DNA of 64,000 nt from Jejuia sp. UBA6058 (GCA_002428965.1 DIYI01000015.1:1-64000), one strand, 5' to 3'; counted from the stretch's first letter, positions 26,478-35,246 are shown. Translations and numbers: made by a program. Notes: generated by a model from the sequence alone, not told the origin.

Positions 26478-27905
26478 ATGAAACTTAATCGATTAATTCT
26501 TGCATTTACATTACTATTGAAATTCGTAGGAAATACTCAAGATTTAAATACAAAAAGTTTTTCTTTAGATGAGTGTATTTCTATTGCTTTAGAAAATAAT
26601 CTTGATTTAAAATCTAGTAATTTAAGAGCTAACTCAGCTAAAATTAGTCATCAACAGTCAAAAGCAAGCTTACTACCAAGTATAAATGGAAATTTTAATT
26701 TGGGAGTAAATGACGGTAGAAGTATTGATCCTTTTACCAATGATTTCATCAATCAGGAACTTACATTTTCTAATATGGGCTTAAGCCTTAATATGACCGT
26801 TTTTAATGGTTTTAGACTTTTGAATGCCGCAAAGCAAAATCGTTTAAATCGGGAAGCTGCAGAACTTGAAATTGAAGTCGCAAAACAGGATTTAGTATTG
26901 GATGTGACATTGGCTTATTTACAAGTGCTAAACAATCAGGCAATTTTGAATCTAACTAAGCAGCGCTTAACGGCGACAAATCAGCAATTGGAGGTTCAAA
27001 AGGGTTTTTATGAAAATGAGTCTGGTAATCCTGCAGATTATGCTGATATTTTAGGGCAAATAGCTAATGATGAAACAAGTATTTTAGTTTCAGAATCTAA
27101 TTTAAACAATGCTAAACTCAACCTGTCAAGGGTTATGAATTTGAAGCAGGTAAGTGATTTAGAGATTGAAGGTGTAATTTTGGATTTAGAAAAATATAAG
27201 CTATCAGCAGATGAGGTATATAATCTTGCCTTAGAAAGTCTTGCTACTTTTAAAGCGAATGAATTAAGAATTGATGCGGCCCAAAAGGGGGTTAGCGTTG
27301 CAAAGTCCCAATTTACACCAGAAATTTCTGTTTTTAGTGGTGTTAATACCAATTACTCTAGTGCCGCAGAGATATTTACTGCAATGGGTACTAACGTTGT
27401 AGAAACGGGAGAATTTGTAACAGTAGATAATCAGGATTTACCGGTAATGACTGAGCAGACTGTTTTTAGTCCTGAAAAGATTAGCTATCAAGATCAGTTA
27501 GATAACAACTTAAATACCGTAGTTGGTGTTGCTGTAAATGTACCTTTGTTCAACGGTTTTAGAGCTAAAAACAATGTAGCTCAAGAAAAGATTAGAGTTG
27601 AAGAATCTATTTTAGAATTAGAGCGTACCCATGTAGATATAAAAAATACCATTGCCCAAGTGCATTTTGATATGTTGGCCGTATACAACCGTTACCAGAG
27701 TATAGAAAATCAGGTGAAAGCCTATGCAGAGTCCTATCGCATTAATGAAATTCGCTTTAACAATGGTGTGTCAAACTTTTTAAATTACATTACAAGCAAA
27801 AATAATTTAGATAACGCCAAGGTAAATTTAGCTAATGCAAAATATGAATATTTGTTATTGGTTAAGGTTTTAGATTATTATTGTGGCAACTCTATTTCTG
27901 GGTAG
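26478..27905 (+). CDS. TolC-family outer-membrane efflux channel
   Basis: A 475-residue outer-membrane factor with a signal peptide (about residues 1-20) and two OEP domains. The first starts FSLDECISIALENNLDLKSS, and the second is marked by VGVAVNVPLFNGFRAKNNVAQ. Each is followed by a long helical hairpin (DLVLDVTLAYLQVLNNQAIL and HVDIKNTIAQVHFDMLAVYN). MSLNMTVFNGFRL-like strand sequence is present in both halves, as in TolC. It closes the second operon, 10 bp after the ATPase, and is followed by a strong terminator at 27934-27971. It would complete a tripartite pump with the adaptor at 8022-9272. Confidence 0.95.
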   Translation: MKLNRLILAFTLLLKFVGNTQDLNTKSFSLDECISIALENNLDLKSSNLRANSAKISHQQSKASLLPSINGNFNLGVNDGRSIDPFTNDFINQELTFSNMGLSLNMTVFNGFRLLNAAKQNRLNREAAELEIEVAKQDLVLDVTLAYLQVLNNQAILNLTKQRLTATNQQLEVQKGFYENESGNPADYADILGQIANDETSILVSESNLNNAKLNLSRVMNLKQVSDLEIEGVILDLEKYKLSADEVYNLALESLATFKANELRIDAAQKGVSVAKSQFTPEISVFSGVNTNYSSAAEIFTAMGTNVVETGEFVTVDNQDLPVMTEQTVFSPEKISYQDQLDNNLNTVVGVAVNVPLFNGFRAKNNVAQEKIRVEESILELERTHVDIKNTIAQVHFDMLAVYNRYQSIENQVKAYAESYRINEIRFNNGVSNFLNYITSKNNLDNAKVNLANAKYEYLLLVKVLDYYCGNSISG

Positions 27906-27933
27906 ATTTTGAGCTTGCAGAAGTATTTAAAAC

Positions 27934-27971
27934 AAAAAATCCCGTAAACATAAACGTTTCGGGATTTTTTT
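27934..27971 (+). terminator. Intrinsic terminator of the export locus
   Basis: aaaaaatcccg pairs with cgggatttttt around a further aaac/gttt stem, ending in a seven-T tract. It lies 29 bp past the TolC-family stop codon. Symmetric A and T tracts make it potentially bidirectional. Confidence 0.85.
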
Positions 27972-27982
27972 GTGGTACCTCC
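27972..27982. repeat. Partial copy of the tRNA-Phe 3' end (possible att site)
   Basis: GTGGTACCTCC is identical and in the same orientation to 29297-29307, the 3' end of the tRNA-Phe gene. Integrative elements that use a tRNA 3' end leave such a fragment at the far end of the insert, and the 1.3 kb between the copies contains a lone lipoprotein gene and a restriction-enzyme remnant. Eleven bases is short, so chance or another origin is possible. Confidence 0.5.
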
Positions 27983-28031
27983 CTAACACCAAAGTAAGAA
28001 TAGAGCGCGCATTTAAATAGAAATACACACT

Positions 28032-28061
28032 CAATGTATTATAGTCTTGCTATAAACATTG
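28032..28061. repeat. Short bulged hairpin
   Basis: caatgtattatag (28032-28044) pairs with ctataaacattg (28050-28061), leaving a TCTTG loop and one bulged A. It lies in the 212-bp gap before the lipoprotein gene at 28184. No T-tract follows, so it is not a standard terminator. The rest of this gap shows no gene. Confidence 0.4.
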
Positions 28062-28183
28062 TACAGTTGTAGAAAACTATGCTTGTCCTAGTTTTTCTTT
28101 CATGGATTATTTGGGACACTCAAAAAGTAAGAATGCCTGAGATTTGAATAAGAATCAAAAATTATTATTTAAATCTTTAAGTT

Positions 28184-28807
28184 ATGAAATCAATTATTAA
28201 AACTATTTCAGTTCTAACATTTTCTGTGCTATTTGTCTCTATATATTCATGTTCAAAAGACGATATTGATACTATAGAAGAAGAAGTTATTATTAATACT
28301 AACCCAATAGAGAATTTCTTCGAAGCCCTTTTGATAACTGGTGAATTAAATATTGGTGAAATTCCAATTTCTAATCAGGGCATGTTCGAGATCGGACTTA
28401 ATTTTTCTCCTGTTGTGGATGGTGTAATTAAAAACATATCTGTCCGAATTCCTGACGTTAATGAAACTTTGAGAGTTACGGTTTGGAAGCAAAGTGATGG
28501 AAGTATAATAAGAACTGAGTTTGTGAATATTAATAAAGCAAATGAGACATTAACTTTTGAAATTGATGCCATTCCATTACTTGCAAACGAAAAATACGCC
28601 ATTACAATGACTTCGGATGATTTCTATAGACGGATTAGTCTTCAACCATTTGCCGATTTATTTCCAGTAAGAGTCAATAACATCAAAATTTTAAGTAGTA
28701 TTAGTAGTCCTTCAAATGAAGATGATGTTTTTCCAACTGGAAGAGACATAAGAGGTTCAATAAGAGGAGATTTATCTTTTGGTTTTCAAAAAGCTATGGA
28801 AGATTAG
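28184..28807 (+). CDS. Hypothetical lipoprotein
   Basis: A 207-residue protein with a lipoprotein signal (MKSIIKTISVLTFSVLFVSIYSCSKDD, Cys near residue 23) and an acidic linker (DTIEEEVI). A single beta-rich domain follows (FSPVVDGVIKNISVRIPDV, LRVTVWKQSDGSIIRTE, LLANEKYAITMTSDDFYRR). The pattern faintly recalls DUF4082-like jelly-roll domains, but I would not assign it. It has its own terminator downstream and no operon partner. It lies in the possible degraded island between the tRNA-Phe gene and its partial 3' copy. Confidence 0.75.
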   Translation: MKSIIKTISVLTFSVLFVSIYSCSKDDIDTIEEEVIINTNPIENFFEALLITGELNIGEIPISNQGMFEIGLNFSPVVDGVIKNISVRIPDVNETLRVTVWKQSDGSIIRTEFVNINKANETLTFEIDAIPLLANEKYAITMTSDDFYRRISLQPFADLFPVRVNNIKILSSISSPSNEDDVFPTGRDIRGSIRGDLSFGFQKAMED

Positions 28808-28822
28808 TAATGTTTTGCATAT

Positions 28823-28857
28823 AGCCATAGGTAATATTGTATACCTATGGCTTTTAA
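28823..28857 (+). terminator. Intrinsic terminator after the lipoprotein gene
   Basis: agccataggta (28823-28833) and tacctatggct (28842-28852) form a perfect 11-bp stem with an 8-nt loop, followed by TTTT. It starts 16 bp after the stop codon at 28807. Confidence 0.85.
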
Positions 28858-29040
28858 TTATTGTGCGGCCTCCTGAACAACAGCAATTTCTTCCGTAGTT
28901 AAACCATATAATTCATAAACCAATTGGTCTATATTTTCGTCTGTTTTTTGAATTTCTGTTTTTAAAGTCTCTGTTTTTTGTTCAATAAAATATGTCATCC
29001 ATTTTGTTTCTTCACTTAATCATAGCTTTTCATATTTGTG
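28858..29040 (-). pseudogene. C-terminal remnant of an Eco57I-like (type IIG) restriction-modification protein
   Basis: Read on the minus strand, the last 54 codons give ETKWMTYFIEQKTET, EIQKTDENIDQLVYELYGLT and TEEIAVVQEAAQ, then a stop at 28858-28860. The pattern EW-YF-EQK followed by EI-KTD-EIDQ-VYELYGLT-EEI is the usual end of Eco57I-type DNA methylase/endonucleases. Two in-frame stops (one in KYEKL*LSEE, one about 10 codons earlier) and the absence of everything upstream show it is dead. In-frame residues before the second stop (ILKSIEKVRKKSSTEK) may be further remnant. From about 29110 to the tRNA terminator no gene is seen. Confidence 0.6.
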
Positions 29041-29244
29041 TTATTTTTCTGTGGAAGATTTTTTACGAACTTTTTCAATACTTTTAAGTATTTGTTTAAA
29101 ACTGAATTTTGAAAGAAGCTTAGATAGTTAATAGCTAGAAGATAAATCTTAGTCTAGAAGTAACATTTTTTGATTGCCAATCAAATAACGTTTGGAAAAC
29201 AGGAAATATATTAAGCGAATTGTCGCTTCATTCCTCCCTTGAAA

Positions 29245-29287
29245 AAACAAAACCCTTGTAAAATATTCATTTACAAGGGTTTTTTAA
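29245..29287. terminator. Bidirectional intrinsic terminator behind tRNA-Phe
   Basis: aacccttgtaaa (29251-29262) and tttacaagggtt (29270-29281) form a perfect 12-bp stem. An A-rich tract stands on the left and a T-tract on the right. On the minus strand it lies 11 bp past the tRNA 3' end and ends that transcript. Confidence 0.85.
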
Positions 29288-29297
29288 GCTTAAAAAG

Positions 29298-29370
29298 TGG
29301 TACCTCCAGGAATCGAACCAGGGACACAAGGATTTTCAGTCCTTTGCTCTACCAACTGAGCTAAGGTACC
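29298..29370 (-). tRNA. tRNA-Phe (GAA)
   Basis: The minus strand folds into a standard cloverleaf: acceptor GGTACCT/AGGTACC with discriminator A at 29298, D arm GCTCAGTTGGTAGAGC, anticodon arm AAGGA-CTGAAAA-TCCTT with anticodon GAA, and T arm CCTGG-TTCGATT-CCAGG. CCA is not encoded. A promoter with TATATTTG at 29386-29393 lies just upstream and a strong terminator follows. Its last 11 bases are copied at 27972-27982. Confidence 0.97.
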
Positions 29371-29385
29371 TCGCCAAAGCGGATG

Positions 29386-29417
29386 CAAATATATATGCAA
29401 TTTTATTATTTGCCAAA
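29386..29417 (-). promoter_or_regulatory. Bacteroidota-type promoter of tRNA-Phe
   Basis: On the minus strand, TTTG (29414-29417) and TATATTTG (29386-29393) are 20 bp apart, matching the -33 TTTG / -7 TAnnTTTG consensus. The -7 box ends 15 bp before the tRNA 5' end. Confidence 0.7.
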
Positions 29418-29519
29418 ATAAAAAGGTAAAAAGATATCTTATTTTCTTATTCAATAATTATAAAATATTTAAGATTTTAATTCTCATGGTTTTGTAGTTT
29501 TACGCCCTTATTCTTGGCA

Positions 29520-30251
29520 ATGAATTTAGTAATAGATGTCGGTAATTCTTCAGTTAAGCTAGCTGTTTTTAAAAAAGATGAACTCATTTTTAAAACAACA
29601 GTTAAATTATCTGAAGTAGAAGAAGAAATAGAACAGTTTATGCTCAAGTTTCCTTCGCTTAATAGAGCTATAGTTTCGTCGGTAGGTAAGCTTAAAAATA
29701 CCCAGATAAAAGCTATCAGAAGTAAGATAGAATTATTTGAGCTTACTCATAAAAGCAAATTGCCTTTTAAAAACGAATATGATACCCCTACAACTTTAGG
29801 AATTGATAGAATTGCTCTAGTAGCGGCTTCAGTTTTTCAATACCCTAAAGTGAATACCTTAATTATTGATGCTGGTTCTTGTATAACGTACGATTTTGTA
29901 ACAGATAAAAACGAATATTTGGGCGGTGCTATTTCACCCGGAATAAAAATGCGTTATAAAGCTATGCATAATTTTACGGCTAATCTTCCGTTTTTAGATA
30001 CGGAAAAACCTATGTCCTTTATTGGTAGTTCAACAAATAGTTCAATGCACTCAGGAGTGGTTAATGGTGTTGTAAATGAAATAGATGGCTTTATAAGTAA
30101 CTATTTAAATGAATTTTCCGATTTAACAGTAATTTTAACAGGGGGCGATGCCGAATTTTTGTCAGAACAATTAAAAAGTAGCATATTTGCCAACTCAAAT
30201 TTTCTTTTAGAGGGTCTAAATTTTATTTTGAAATATAATTCAAACGAATGA
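29520..30251 (+). CDS. coaX: Type III pantothenate kinase
   Basis: A 243-residue enzyme that phosphorylates pantothenate, the first step of CoA synthesis. Family motifs are clear: the phosphate-1 loop LVIDVGNSSVKLAVF at the N-terminus, GIDRIALVAA in the middle, DAGSCITYDFV with the catalytic Asp, GGAISPGIKMRYKAMH, and VILTGGDAEFL. The ATG at 29520 places the DVGNS loop at the normal position. A TTG two codons earlier is less likely. Its stop overlaps the next gene's start by 4 bp, opening an envelope-related operon (outer-membrane protein, TPR protein, lptC). Confidence 0.95.
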   Translation: MNLVIDVGNSSVKLAVFKKDELIFKTTVKLSEVEEEIEQFMLKFPSLNRAIVSSVGKLKNTQIKAIRSKIELFELTHKSKLPFKNEYDTPTTLGIDRIALVAASVFQYPKVNTLIIDAGSCITYDFVTDKNEYLGGAISPGIKMRYKAMHNFTANLPFLDTEKPMSFIGSSTNSSMHSGVVNGVVNEIDGFISNYLNEFSDLTVILTGGDAEFLSEQLKSSIFANSNFLLEGLNFILKYNSNE

Positions 30252-31555
30252 TAAGAAAACTCATTATAGTTTTTATTGCACTTCTTTCTATATCTTCTTT
30301 TTCTCAGGAAGGTACTGCATCTCCATACTCATTTTACGGTATTGGGAGCTTAAAGCTTAAAGGAACGGTTGAAAATAGAAGTATGGGAGGCTTAAGTATA
30401 TATACCGATAGTATACATGTAAATTTAAGAAATCCAGCATCTTTTACCGGTAATGATTTATTAAGCCTTAATAATGAGAGTAGACCAGTAAAATATACAG
30501 TTGCAGGTAGTTATACTTCCGGAACGCTTAAAAATGATGATTCTGGTACAGCGAATGTGTCTACCACTACATTTGATTATTTAGCATTAGCATTTCCAGT
30601 GGGTAAGTTTGGGGTTGGTCTTGGTTTAACACCCTATACCGCGGTGGGCTATCAATTAGAAACAGAGAATGCGGATGGTTTAACCACGAATAGATTTAAT
30701 GGACAGGGCGGTTTAAACAAGGCATTTTTAGGAGCGGCATATCAAATTTCAGATAATTTAAGTGTTGGCATAAATGTGCAATATAATTTTGGAAATATAC
30801 AGAATAGTGTAATAGAATTTCGTTTTGATGAAGATGAAGTGCCTTTGCTAACTCAGTCTAGAGAGAATAATAGATCTGATTTAAGTGGCCTGAATGTTGA
30901 TATTGGCGTATCTTATAAAACAATGATAAGCGAGTCGCTAGAGTTTGTATCTGGTATTACCTATACACCCGAGAGTAATCTTACCTCACAAAATGAAAGA
31001 ACGTTTTCTACTGTGGCCATTGCTAATTCTGGGCAAGAAATTGTTAGAAATACAGTTGAGTCTGATTTAGAAGCTCAAGGGTTACAGGAGACAGACTTAG
31101 TACTACCAGCAAAATTTTCAATTGGAGCGGGTATTGGTCAACCAAGAAAATGGTTCGTTGGTGCCGAATACGAATCGCAACAGATAAGCAATTTTGAAAA
31201 CATTCTTTACCAAACATCTGCCACTAATTATGAAGATGCTTATCGTTTTTCATTAGGAGGCTTTTTTATTCCAGAATATAACGCGTTTTCCGGTTACTTT
31301 AAAAGATTGGTTTACAGGGCAGGAGTGCGTTTTGAAAAAACAGGTTTGGTAATAGAGCAAGAATCTATTGACGAGTTTGGCATATCTTTTGGAGTAGGTG
31401 TTCCAGTTGGAGAGTTTTTCTCTAATGTAAACTTGGGTGCAGAAATTGGAAGACGCGGTACCACTAACAATAATTTAATCCAAGAGAACTTTATAAATTT
31501 TCAGATTAGTTTATCTTTGAACGATAGATGGTTTCAGAAACGAAAATACGACTAA
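30248..31555 (+). CDS. Outer-membrane beta-barrel protein, PorV/FadL-like
   Basis: A 435-residue protein with a Sec signal (residues 1-20, KLIIVFIALLSISSFSQ), then a sequence dominated by alternating beta strands and ending in W/F-rich strands (RWFQKRKYD). The early stretch ASPYSFYGIGSLKLKGTVEN, RSMGGLSIYTDSIHVNLRNP and ASFTGNDLL is typical of Bacteroidota barrel proteins found beside coaX and lptC. It lacks the full FadL signature, so its cargo is unknown. It overlaps coaX by 4 bp. Confidence 0.8.
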   Translation: MIRKLIIVFIALLSISSFSQEGTASPYSFYGIGSLKLKGTVENRSMGGLSIYTDSIHVNLRNPASFTGNDLLSLNNESRPVKYTVAGSYTSGTLKNDDSGTANVSTTTFDYLALAFPVGKFGVGLGLTPYTAVGYQLETENADGLTTNRFNGQGGLNKAFLGAAYQISDNLSVGINVQYNFGNIQNSVIEFRFDEDEVPLLTQSRENNRSDLSGLNVDIGVSYKTMISESLEFVSGITYTPESNLTSQNERTFSTVAIANSGQEIVRNTVESDLEAQGLQETDLVLPAKFSIGAGIGQPRKWFVGAEYESQQISNFENILYQTSATNYEDAYRFSLGGFFIPEYNAFSGYFKRLVYRAGVRFEKTGLVIEQESIDEFGISFGVGVPVGEFFSNVNLGAEIGRRGTTNNNLIQENFINFQISLSLNDRWFQKRKYD

Positions 31556-31652
31556 CTTAAAAATAGGATAATTTTGAAATAAGCTTTTGCAATTTAGATG
31601 ATATCTTGCAGCAAGATTACAACAGACCTAGTAGAAAATAAAATTTGAAGAG

Positions 31653-33050
31653 ATGAAAACAAAAATTACATTACTAACCTTTGTGTTAACTTTTTTGATT
31701 GCAGGAGTAAATGGTGTGAGTGCTCAAAACGAAGAGCAAATGGCAAAATTGTCGATCATGACAGAATATGCTAAGGCGAAAAACTATGAGGCTGCTTATA
31801 CACCTTTTATGGAACTTAGGGCGGAAAATCCAAAGTTTAACCGCGCTATTTATGTGTATGGCGAAAAAATACTAGATCATAAAATTGAAAATTCTACTGG
31901 GACTGAACAAGTAGATTTTATAAATGATTTAGCAAAACTTTGGGAAGAAAGAATAGAGCATTACCCAAGTAAAACGCCAAAAGGTGAGTATGCTGCTAAA
32001 GCGTGCCAGTTATTATTTGATAATAAGGCGGTTTTAGGAAAATCGGATGAAGAGTTATATGAGTGTTTTGATGCTGCTTACAATGCCGATAAGAAAACAT
32101 TCAAAAAACCAAAGAGTTTATATACTTATTTCTATTTAATGGTAAAGCTTTATGATGCTGGTAAAAAGCCCGCAAAAGATTTATTTAACAAATATGACGA
32201 TATTGTTGAAAAGATAGAAGATGAAGTACAAATAGCGTCTCAGAAGTTGAATAAGCTGGTGGAAAAAGAAGAGTCAGGAACGCCATTAACTTCAAGAGAT
32301 GGAAAATATAAGAAATATTACGGACAAGTATTAACCGCGTATGATAAGATTTCGGGAAGTATAGATTCTCAATTGGGAGGACGTGCAAACTGCGAAAACT
32401 TAATTCCATTATATACTAAAGACTTTGATGCGCATGCGAATGATGGTGTTTGGTTAAAACGTGCGGTAAGCAGAATGTTTAATAAAGAGTGTACTGATGA
32501 CCCATTATATGAGAAATTGGTAAAAGCTTATGATGCCACTGCTCCTTCTGCAGACACAAAGTACTTTGTTGCTACTATTTTGTTGAAAAATGGAAAAACC
32601 TCAGAAGCAGAAACTTATCTTAAAGAGGCTTATGATTTAGAAGATGATACTTTTAAGAAAGCGAAATTGGCTAATAGAATTGGGTTGATTCTTAAGAAAA
32701 AAGGAAGATATGGTCAAGCTAGAGGTTACTTTAGAAATTCATTAAAGCTAAATCCTTCAAATGGTCGACCACATTTATCTATAGCTGCCATGTATGCAGC
32801 AAGTGCTAAGAATTGTGGAGATACAAACTTTAACAAAAGAGCTGTGTATTGGTACGCAGCACAAGAGGCTAGAAAAGCATCGCGCGTAGACCCAACTTTA
32901 AAGAAAGCAGCATCACAAAGTGCAGCTAACTACGAGGCTAAGGCTCCTCAAAAATCTGAGATTTTTACAGAAGGTAATGCTGGTCAAGTTATTAAAATTG
33001 GATGCTGGATTGGGGCTTCAGTTAAGGTACCAAGCATCTCAAAGAATTAA
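31653..33050 (+). CDS. Secreted TPR-repeat protein
   Basis: A 465-residue protein with a cleavable signal (about residues 1-25, ending VSAQ). Helical repeats include KNYEAAYTPFMELRAENPKFNRAIY near the N-terminus and a tandem pair near residues 300-375 (GKTSEAETYLKEAYDLEDD and GRYGQARGYFRNSLKLNPSN). It is conserved in the flavobacterial coaX-lptC neighbourhood, and its stop overlaps the lptC start (TAATG). A scaffolding role in outer-membrane or lipopolysaccharide assembly is suggested by position only. Confidence 0.8.
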   Translation: MKTKITLLTFVLTFLIAGVNGVSAQNEEQMAKLSIMTEYAKAKNYEAAYTPFMELRAENPKFNRAIYVYGEKILDHKIENSTGTEQVDFINDLAKLWEERIEHYPSKTPKGEYAAKACQLLFDNKAVLGKSDEELYECFDAAYNADKKTFKKPKSLYTYFYLMVKLYDAGKKPAKDLFNKYDDIVEKIEDEVQIASQKLNKLVEKEESGTPLTSRDGKYKKYYGQVLTAYDKISGSIDSQLGGRANCENLIPLYTKDFDAHANDGVWLKRAVSRMFNKECTDDPLYEKLVKAYDATAPSADTKYFVATILLKNGKTSEAETYLKEAYDLEDDTFKKAKLANRIGLILKKKGRYGQARGYFRNSLKLNPSNGRPHLSIAAMYAASAKNCGDTNFNKRAVYWYAAQEARKASRVDPTLKKAASQSAANYEAKAPQKSEIFTEGNAGQVIKIGCWIGASVKVPSISKN

Positions 33051-33607
33051 TGATAGGAATATCAAAATATATTATTTTAAATATAGCCATAACATTATTT
33101 GTTATGGCTATGTTCTTTTCATGCAACAACAACTTAAAGGAAATGCAAGATACTAGTATTACTAAGAATGAACCTATTGGTGTTGCAGAAAATATCCACT
33201 TAAAATATACAGATTCGGGTAAGGTAAAGGCGATTTTAAAAAGCCCTATTATGTATGATTACAGCAATAGAGAGTTTGCTTATAATGAGTTTCCTGATGG
33301 TGTGTATTTAGAATTAATAGAAGATGGCAAAAAGAATATTGTAGTTGCTGACTATGGCATCGTTTATAATAAAACAAGTATTATAGATCTTCAAGGTAAT
33401 GTAAAAATTACTACGCACGAAAACGATACCCTTTTTGCTGAACAGTTGTATTTTGACGAAAGGAAAGAATGGTTGTTTACCAATAAACCAGTGAAATTTA
33501 GAACGGGTTCTGATGTTACTTATGGGAATGGGTTTGATTCAGACAAAGGTTTTAAAAACACCGAGGTGCTAGAAATCAATGCAATTTTGACTGTTGATAG
33601 TGAATAA
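33050..33607 (+). CDS. lptC: LPS export periplasmic protein LptC
   Basis: A 185-residue lipoprotein-like protein. An N-terminal hydrophobic segment ends FFSCNNNLKEMQ. A beta-jellyroll of the LptC/OstA type follows (HLKYTDSGKVKAILKSPIMY, VVADYGIVYNKTSIIDLQGN, DTLFAEQLYFDERKEW, GNGFDSDKGFKNTEV). It would pass lipopolysaccharide from LptB2FG to LptA across the periplasm. Length is normal for the family. It starts within the stop codon of the TPR gene. Confidence 0.88.
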   Translation: MIGISKYIILNIAITLFVMAMFFSCNNNLKEMQDTSITKNEPIGVAENIHLKYTDSGKVKAILKSPIMYDYSNREFAYNEFPDGVYLELIEDGKKNIVVADYGIVYNKTSIIDLQGNVKITTHENDTLFAEQLYFDERKEWLFTNKPVKFRTGSDVTYGNGFDSDKGFKNTEVLEINAILTVDSE

Positions 33608-33671
33608 CTTCAATTCAGGCTTGAAAGCCAGACTTCAATTTTAAGTATATTTGTAAACTAATTATTTTGAT

Positions 33672-33860
33672 ATGAGATACGCTAAGTTCTTTCAGTTTGT
33701 TTACTTGGTTTTCGGAGCTTTATTCATATACGATGCTATTTCGAAATACAATACCAATAGAGAGGTTGCCTATCCTTCAATATTACTGGGTGCAACTGCA
33801 ATTTTCATGTTTTTCTTCAGAAGAAAATTTTCTAAAAAATTTGATAATAAAGAAAGATAA
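33672..33860 (+). CDS. Small two-helix membrane protein
   Basis: A 62-residue protein with two hydrophobic segments (FFQFVYLVFGALFIYDAI and YPSILLGATAIFMFFF) and a basic tail (RRKFSKKFDNKER). It ends immediately before the CorC-type gene, so the two are probably co-translated. The function is unknown. Confidence 0.7.
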   Translation: MRYAKFFQFVYLVFGALFIYDAISKYNTNREVAYPSILLGATAIFMFFFRRKFSKKFDNKER

Positions 33861-35150
33861 ATGACACTTTATGTTGTTATCATTATTCTGTCCTTAATGC
33901 TTTCAGCATTTTTCTCTGGAATGGAAATTGCCTATGTGTCTTCCAATAAAATACATATAGAAATTGAAAAGAAGCAAGAAGGTATATTGGCCGTAGTATT
34001 AAGAAGGCTAACGGCAAAACCATCAAAGTTTATAACTACAATGCTTATTGGAAATAACATAGCATTGGTGGTTTATGGCTTCTTTATGGGAGACATTTTG
34101 GTAAAATGGTTTCAGTCGTTTTTACCTTCAAATAGTACTATTGTAAACTATTTATTGGTTGATTTAAGTTTACTCTCGCAAACTATAATTTCAACATTTG
34201 TAATTTTAATTACAGCAGAGTTTTTGCCTAAGGTGTTTTTTCAAATTTATGCCAACAGCCTCATAAAATTTTTGGCTGTTCCTGCTTATATTTTTTATGT
34301 TTTATTTACTTGGGTTTCCGATTTTGTTATTTGGATTTCAGATTTGGTTCTAAAATATTTTTTTAAAACTGAAGGTGATAATATTCAAAATGCATTCACT
34401 AAGGTAGAGCTAGGGAACTATATCAGCGAACAGATGGAGTCTGTTGAGGAACACGATGAGGTAGATTCTGAAATACAAATTTTTCAAAATGCTTTAGAAT
34501 TTTCAGAAGTTAAGGCTAGAGAGGTAATGGTGCCCAGAACCGAAATTATAGCTGTAGAGATAAACGAAACAGTAAAGACTTTAAGCGCGCTTTTTACGGA
34601 AACAGGTTGTTCTAAAATTTTGGTGTATAAAGAAAGTATTGATGATATTTTGGGCTATGTGCATTCTTTTGAATTGTTTAAAAAGCCCAAAACTATAAAG
34701 TCAATTTTACTTCCTGTTGAATATGTTCCTGAAACAGTTCTTATTAATGATGTGCTTAATATTCTAATAAAAAAACGTAAAAGTATTGCTGTGGTTTTAG
34801 ATGAGTATGGTGGGACTTCTGGTATAATGACGGTTGAAGATATTGTGGAGGAATTGTTTGGTGAAATTGAGGATGAACATGACAATGTTGTGTTTAAAGA
34901 AGTTCAAATAGACCCTGAGACATTTCAGTTCTCTGCAAGAATGGAAGTAGATTATATTAACGAAACATACAAGTTAAACCTGCCGGAAGACGAAACTTAC
35001 GAAACATTAGGAGGTTTAATAGTAAACCATACAGAAGAGATCCCACAGCAAGCAGAGGTAATTACTATAGATGCGTTTCAGTTTACCATTTTAGAAGTTT
35101 CAAATACTAAAATTGATTTGGTGGAATTAAAACTATTGGATATTGATTAA
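33861..35150 (+). CDS. CNNM/CorC (HlyC)-type transmembrane CBS protein
   Basis: A 429-residue protein. The N-terminal DUF21/CNNM domain has about four helices (MLSAFFSGMEIAYVSSNKIH, FITTMLIGNNIALVVYGFFMG). A CBS pair follows at about 215-335 (VMVPRTEIIAVEINETV, GYVHSFELF, RKSIAVVLDEYGGTSGIMTV). The C-terminal CorC/HlyC domain begins FQFSARMEVDYINETYKLNL. Such proteins are linked to Mg2+/Co2+ handling, and a relative (GldE) acts in flavobacterial gliding. The location beside lptC and a PpiD-like gene rather than gldD argues against calling it GldE. Confidence 0.88.
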   Translation: MTLYVVIIILSLMLSAFFSGMEIAYVSSNKIHIEIEKKQEGILAVVLRRLTAKPSKFITTMLIGNNIALVVYGFFMGDILVKWFQSFLPSNSTIVNYLLVDLSLLSQTIISTFVILITAEFLPKVFFQIYANSLIKFLAVPAYIFYVLFTWVSDFVIWISDLVLKYFFKTEGDNIQNAFTKVELGNYISEQMESVEEHDEVDSEIQIFQNALEFSEVKAREVMVPRTEIIAVEINETVKTLSALFTETGCSKILVYKESIDDILGYVHSFELFKKPKTIKSILLPVEYVPETVLINDVLNILIKKRKSIAVVLDEYGGTSGIMTVEDIVEELFGEIEDEHDNVVFKEVQIDPETFQFSARMEVDYINETYKLNLPEDETYETLGGLIVNHTEEIPQQAEVITIDAFQFTILEVSNTKIDLVELKLLDID

Positions 35151-35238
35151 TGGTCATCAACTTGTATTTTGTTTTCCTTCTAATTAAAGCTATAATCTAC
35201 TTTTATTATTAAATAGAAAATGGTATTTTCGCGCACGA

Positions 35239-35246
35239 TATTTTTG
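35239..35246 (+). promoter_or_regulatory. Possible -7 box before the PpiD-like gene
   Basis: TATTTTTG matches TAnnTTTG and lies 90 bp before the ATG at 35337. No good -33 TTTG is seen at the right distance, so this is tentative. Confidence 0.4.

Noticed and set aside
33861..35150. Gliding motility protein GldE
   Set aside because: The domain layout is shared with many CorC/HlyC-type proteins, and the usual gliding neighbours (gldD, mutY, ssb) are absent.
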